From assembly GCF_035594125.1 (NCBI RefSeq), contig NC_087190.1, positions 9,681,104 to 9,745,103 of the forward strand: DNA of 64,000 bases. The letters are read 5' to 3'. Below, one piece after another: positions 61,711-64,000 of this stretch (positions within the stretch are counted from its first letter, which is position 1; each line of letters begins with the position of its first letter). The notes under the pieces are model-generated. The model saw only the letters and a program-made list of their open reading frames with translations, did not search any database and was not told the DNA's origin. The position numbers and the translations under genes are program-made. This DNA comes from Scylla paramamosain (lineage: Eukaryota > Arthropoda > Malacostraca > Decapoda > Portunidae).

Positions 61711-63460
61711 ATGTCTGTTCACAAGAACATGCTACTGAAGGGTTTGCTGACGCAGCAGATGATGCACTCCTGTAAGATTGTGGTGCAACGGAAGAGGCCA
61801 ATGGGATATTTGACCAAACTGTGGTTCGTAAATTAGTCAAGGAAGATACAAGTTGGGAGTCATCTGAGTCAAAACTGTTCATCACAACAAATTAAAATAG
61901 AAGAATTACAAAAAGAAAACAGGCAATTAAGAGACGAGCGTGCTACATTAAAGGCCAATGTATCGAAAGTTGACGAAAGCGTCATACAATCTACAGTGGA
62001 AGATATATTACATCCTATTTTCACTAAAACAGATACCTGAACTGATAAGAAAAAAAAAAAAGTCAAATCATGGCCAGATGATGGCATTGCGGCAGTTTTC
62101 ACTCTGAGAAGCAGTAGCAGTAAAAAGAATGCCTTTACCTTCTATTTCAACCGTGAACGAAAACGTCACAAATGTTCAGTGTGAGCCTGGCGTTCTGTTT
62201 TATCGCTTATGAAGACAAAGGTAGAAAGACCATCAGTTTTTTCATTCGATGAGATGAGTATTTCGAGTGAATGGAGCTATGATAAAGGGTCAGACACCCT
62301 TTACAAGCCACATTATAAAGTTCGAGTTTTCACATTAAAAGGGTTGGCAGGTAACTGGAAACAGACAATTTATTATAACTTTGACATATCGTATAGCAAG
62401 GATTTATGACTGAGTATATTGCAATAAGAAGAGAAGGTAGGTTTCCCTGTTGTAGCAATTGTCCACGACCTTGGACCCAGTAACGTTAGACTGGAAAGAT
62501 TTCAATATTGACCCAGTTGTAACAAACACATGTTCCTTTAAAACCACTTTTGCTGAGAGGAGCATATTTGTGTTTGCAGATGCAACTCATATTATGAAAT
62601 TAATTATAAATCATTTTATTGACTCTGGATTTCATATAGCTCATGGAAAATGTGTCTCATTCCTCCATTAGAGAAATTATGCAAATAAAAAACTAAACAA
62701 AAAAATGAATACATCTTGGCTTACAAGATTAGTGAATTACATTTAAATGTTGAGAGTGAGAAACGTTAGGAGTAAAGGACTTTATCAGTTTCAGAAAGGG
62801 ATATTGTTATCATCATTGTCACTGATAGGCCTTTACAAGATGCTTAATGAAATATTCAACCTTGAATATATTATGACAAAAGAAACTTAACCAAGATAGC
62901 CAAGAAAATTTTTATGGCTTTATATGACAAATATAAGGGGCACATGATTACTCTAGCGCCGTGAAATTGATATATCACCTCAGAAGCTTACTCTTGGGCA
63001 AGAGAGCGAAAAAAAAAAAAAAGTGTTTTTACTGATAATGTAATTGAAGGTAAATGATACAATGAGTAGGAACTAGCCAAAGAATTATACTTCACTAATA
63101 AGTGCTTTAAAGACATGGATATTGATCTAAATATAAAAAGCAGTCTGCATGATGACACACAAGAAGAAACCATAACGGCCTAAGAGAATTCTCCAAGTAT
63201 TGGAACAGGAATCTTTAAGGTACGTAAGAAGTTATATTGCTAGGAAATTCAGTGTTACGTACCCACATTTGGGGGACAAAATGCCGATTGTACATCTAAC
63301 CGCCAATCCTGGATTAGCTGTATAAACAAAGGAAACCTGTGTTATCCTTCTGATGAATTTATCTCTCAGCTAACGACAATGAGGAATATAATTTATGCTG
63401 TTCACGGATCAAGTCTCAAAAAAGGAAATAACCGAAAACGATTGTTGATAAACTAAAAAT
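61711..63460 (+). pseudogene. P-element transposase, coiled coil and catalytic region
   Basis: Blocks in several frames: a coiled coil QIKIEELQKENRQLRDERATL (61890 onward) then VEDILHPIFT, the segment following THAP in P transposases; DDGIAAVFTLRSSSSKK (62070); SFDEMSISSEWSYDKG (62235, RNase H-fold Asp), VFTLKGLAGNWKQTIYYNFD (62325); VVAIVHDLGPSN (62450, second acidic region); IFVFADATHIMKLIINHFID (62565); and a C-terminal WISCINKGNLCYPSDEFISQL.TMRN (63300-63390) with HGSSLKKG. This is the P superfamily order. At least six frame breaks and a TAA near 61768 show decay. Confidence 0.85.
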
Positions 63461-64000
63461 TGTAATAATCTTCGGGATGTCATTACGTTTTTCGAAAAAA
63501 AAAAAAAAAAATCTGTATATAGAATTAGGCAGCTGAACAGAGGAATGAAACATGAACGAAAAAGTGGAAGAGCATGTAGAAATGAAGATTATAAGAAAAA
63601 ATAATAATTAGCTGAAATAAATACCATGTTTAGTAGGTTGCAAAAGATCCTTAACCACAGCATAAAGTAGCACATAATATCTGGTTTTTACTTCCTTTGC
63701 CATTCCTAAATTATCTTTGATCAAGATTTAAGTCACTCACTTATTCCCTTCAGTCTCTGGTATGTTTACCACACAATACATTGTGTATTTAACTATGATG
63801 TATAAACATGTTTGATATGTTTGATATGATATATTGATGTAAGTGATGTAAGTAGTGATATATTTTTCTTATCTATGTGAACTGTGTCGTGTCTTTCATA
63901 TACAGTAGTAAGAACAATAAACTAGTTTAACATCACCCTATATTTCATATCCTTCTTTGCTAATGATAGTGCGACTGCAAATATAATTAACAGAAAAACT
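63461..64000. other. 3' flank, no recognisable gene
   Basis: AT-rich. AATAAA at 63914 could be a P-element or host polyadenylation signal. No terminal inverted repeat identified. Confidence 0.35.

Overview
The window looks like a repeat-dense piece of an arthropod genome, most probably a decapod crustacean. That assignment is inference, from the mix of Jockey-, CR1-, L2- and I-like LINEs, Penelope-like elements, Gypsy elements, mariner/hAT/P/MULE DNA transposons and an extreme load of (TA)n, (CT)n, (CA)n and (ATT)n arrays. No rRNA, tRNA, CRISPR or bacterial-type operon was found. The only candidate host exon is a 108-codon open frame at 53980-54301 with a strong splice donor. Almost everything else that codes is a transposable element, usually broken.

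Layout. 1-180 CR1 3' tail. 400-3215 first copy (A) of a Jockey-like LINE family, called LINE-alpha here, split by a GC-rich insert (1557-2418) with a 28S-rDNA-like edge. 3216-4642 Gypsy-2 integrase tail and LTR. 5462-9335 LINE-alpha copy B (minus), split by a 1.85-kb hAT element (6700-8549, 8-bp target duplication) that holds another LINE. 9870-10330 and 20345-21470 are two halves of one KRBA2/SCAND3-like integrase pseudogene. They are separated by an I-like LINE (about 10.96-20.24 kb, minus), which is itself split by a Gypsy-1 LTR retrotransposon (11577-15327, 5-bp target duplication AGTCA) whose reverse transcriptase is deleted. 21697-23990 an ORF-less LINE-alpha derivative and degenerate copy G. 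25300-25850 MULE transposase end. 25853-31219 LINE-alpha copies C and D around a Penelope-like element. 33345-34330 Gypsy-2 LTR. 34586-35893 CR1 with octamer tail. 36610-39815 Gypsy-2 pol (minus). 40131-41362 mariner. 41515-45690 LINE-alpha copies E and H. 45911-47036 and 48560-48800 inverted-repeat elements. 49440-52450 L2/Crack-like LINE with an intact 843-codon frame. 53980-54301 candidate exon. 54549-56224 long-TIR mariner-like element. 58000-58968 second Penelope-like element. 59139-59578 a 49/53-bp minisatellite. 59809-63460 P-element transposase with THAP exon, intron and catalytic exon, decayed.

The unifying theme is the coupling of mobile-element ends to simple repeats. Mariner-type ends sit directly on (TA)n(CA)n arrays. 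A CR1 tail runs into (TA)n. Both Penelope 3' ends run into dinucleotide arrays. LINE-alpha copies break at arrays. The two LTRs of Gypsy-1, identical at insertion, now differ by about 33 TA units. Nesting gives relative ages: integrase gene older than I-like LINE older than Gypsy-1; LINE-alpha B older than hAT, which probably predates the LINE inside it.
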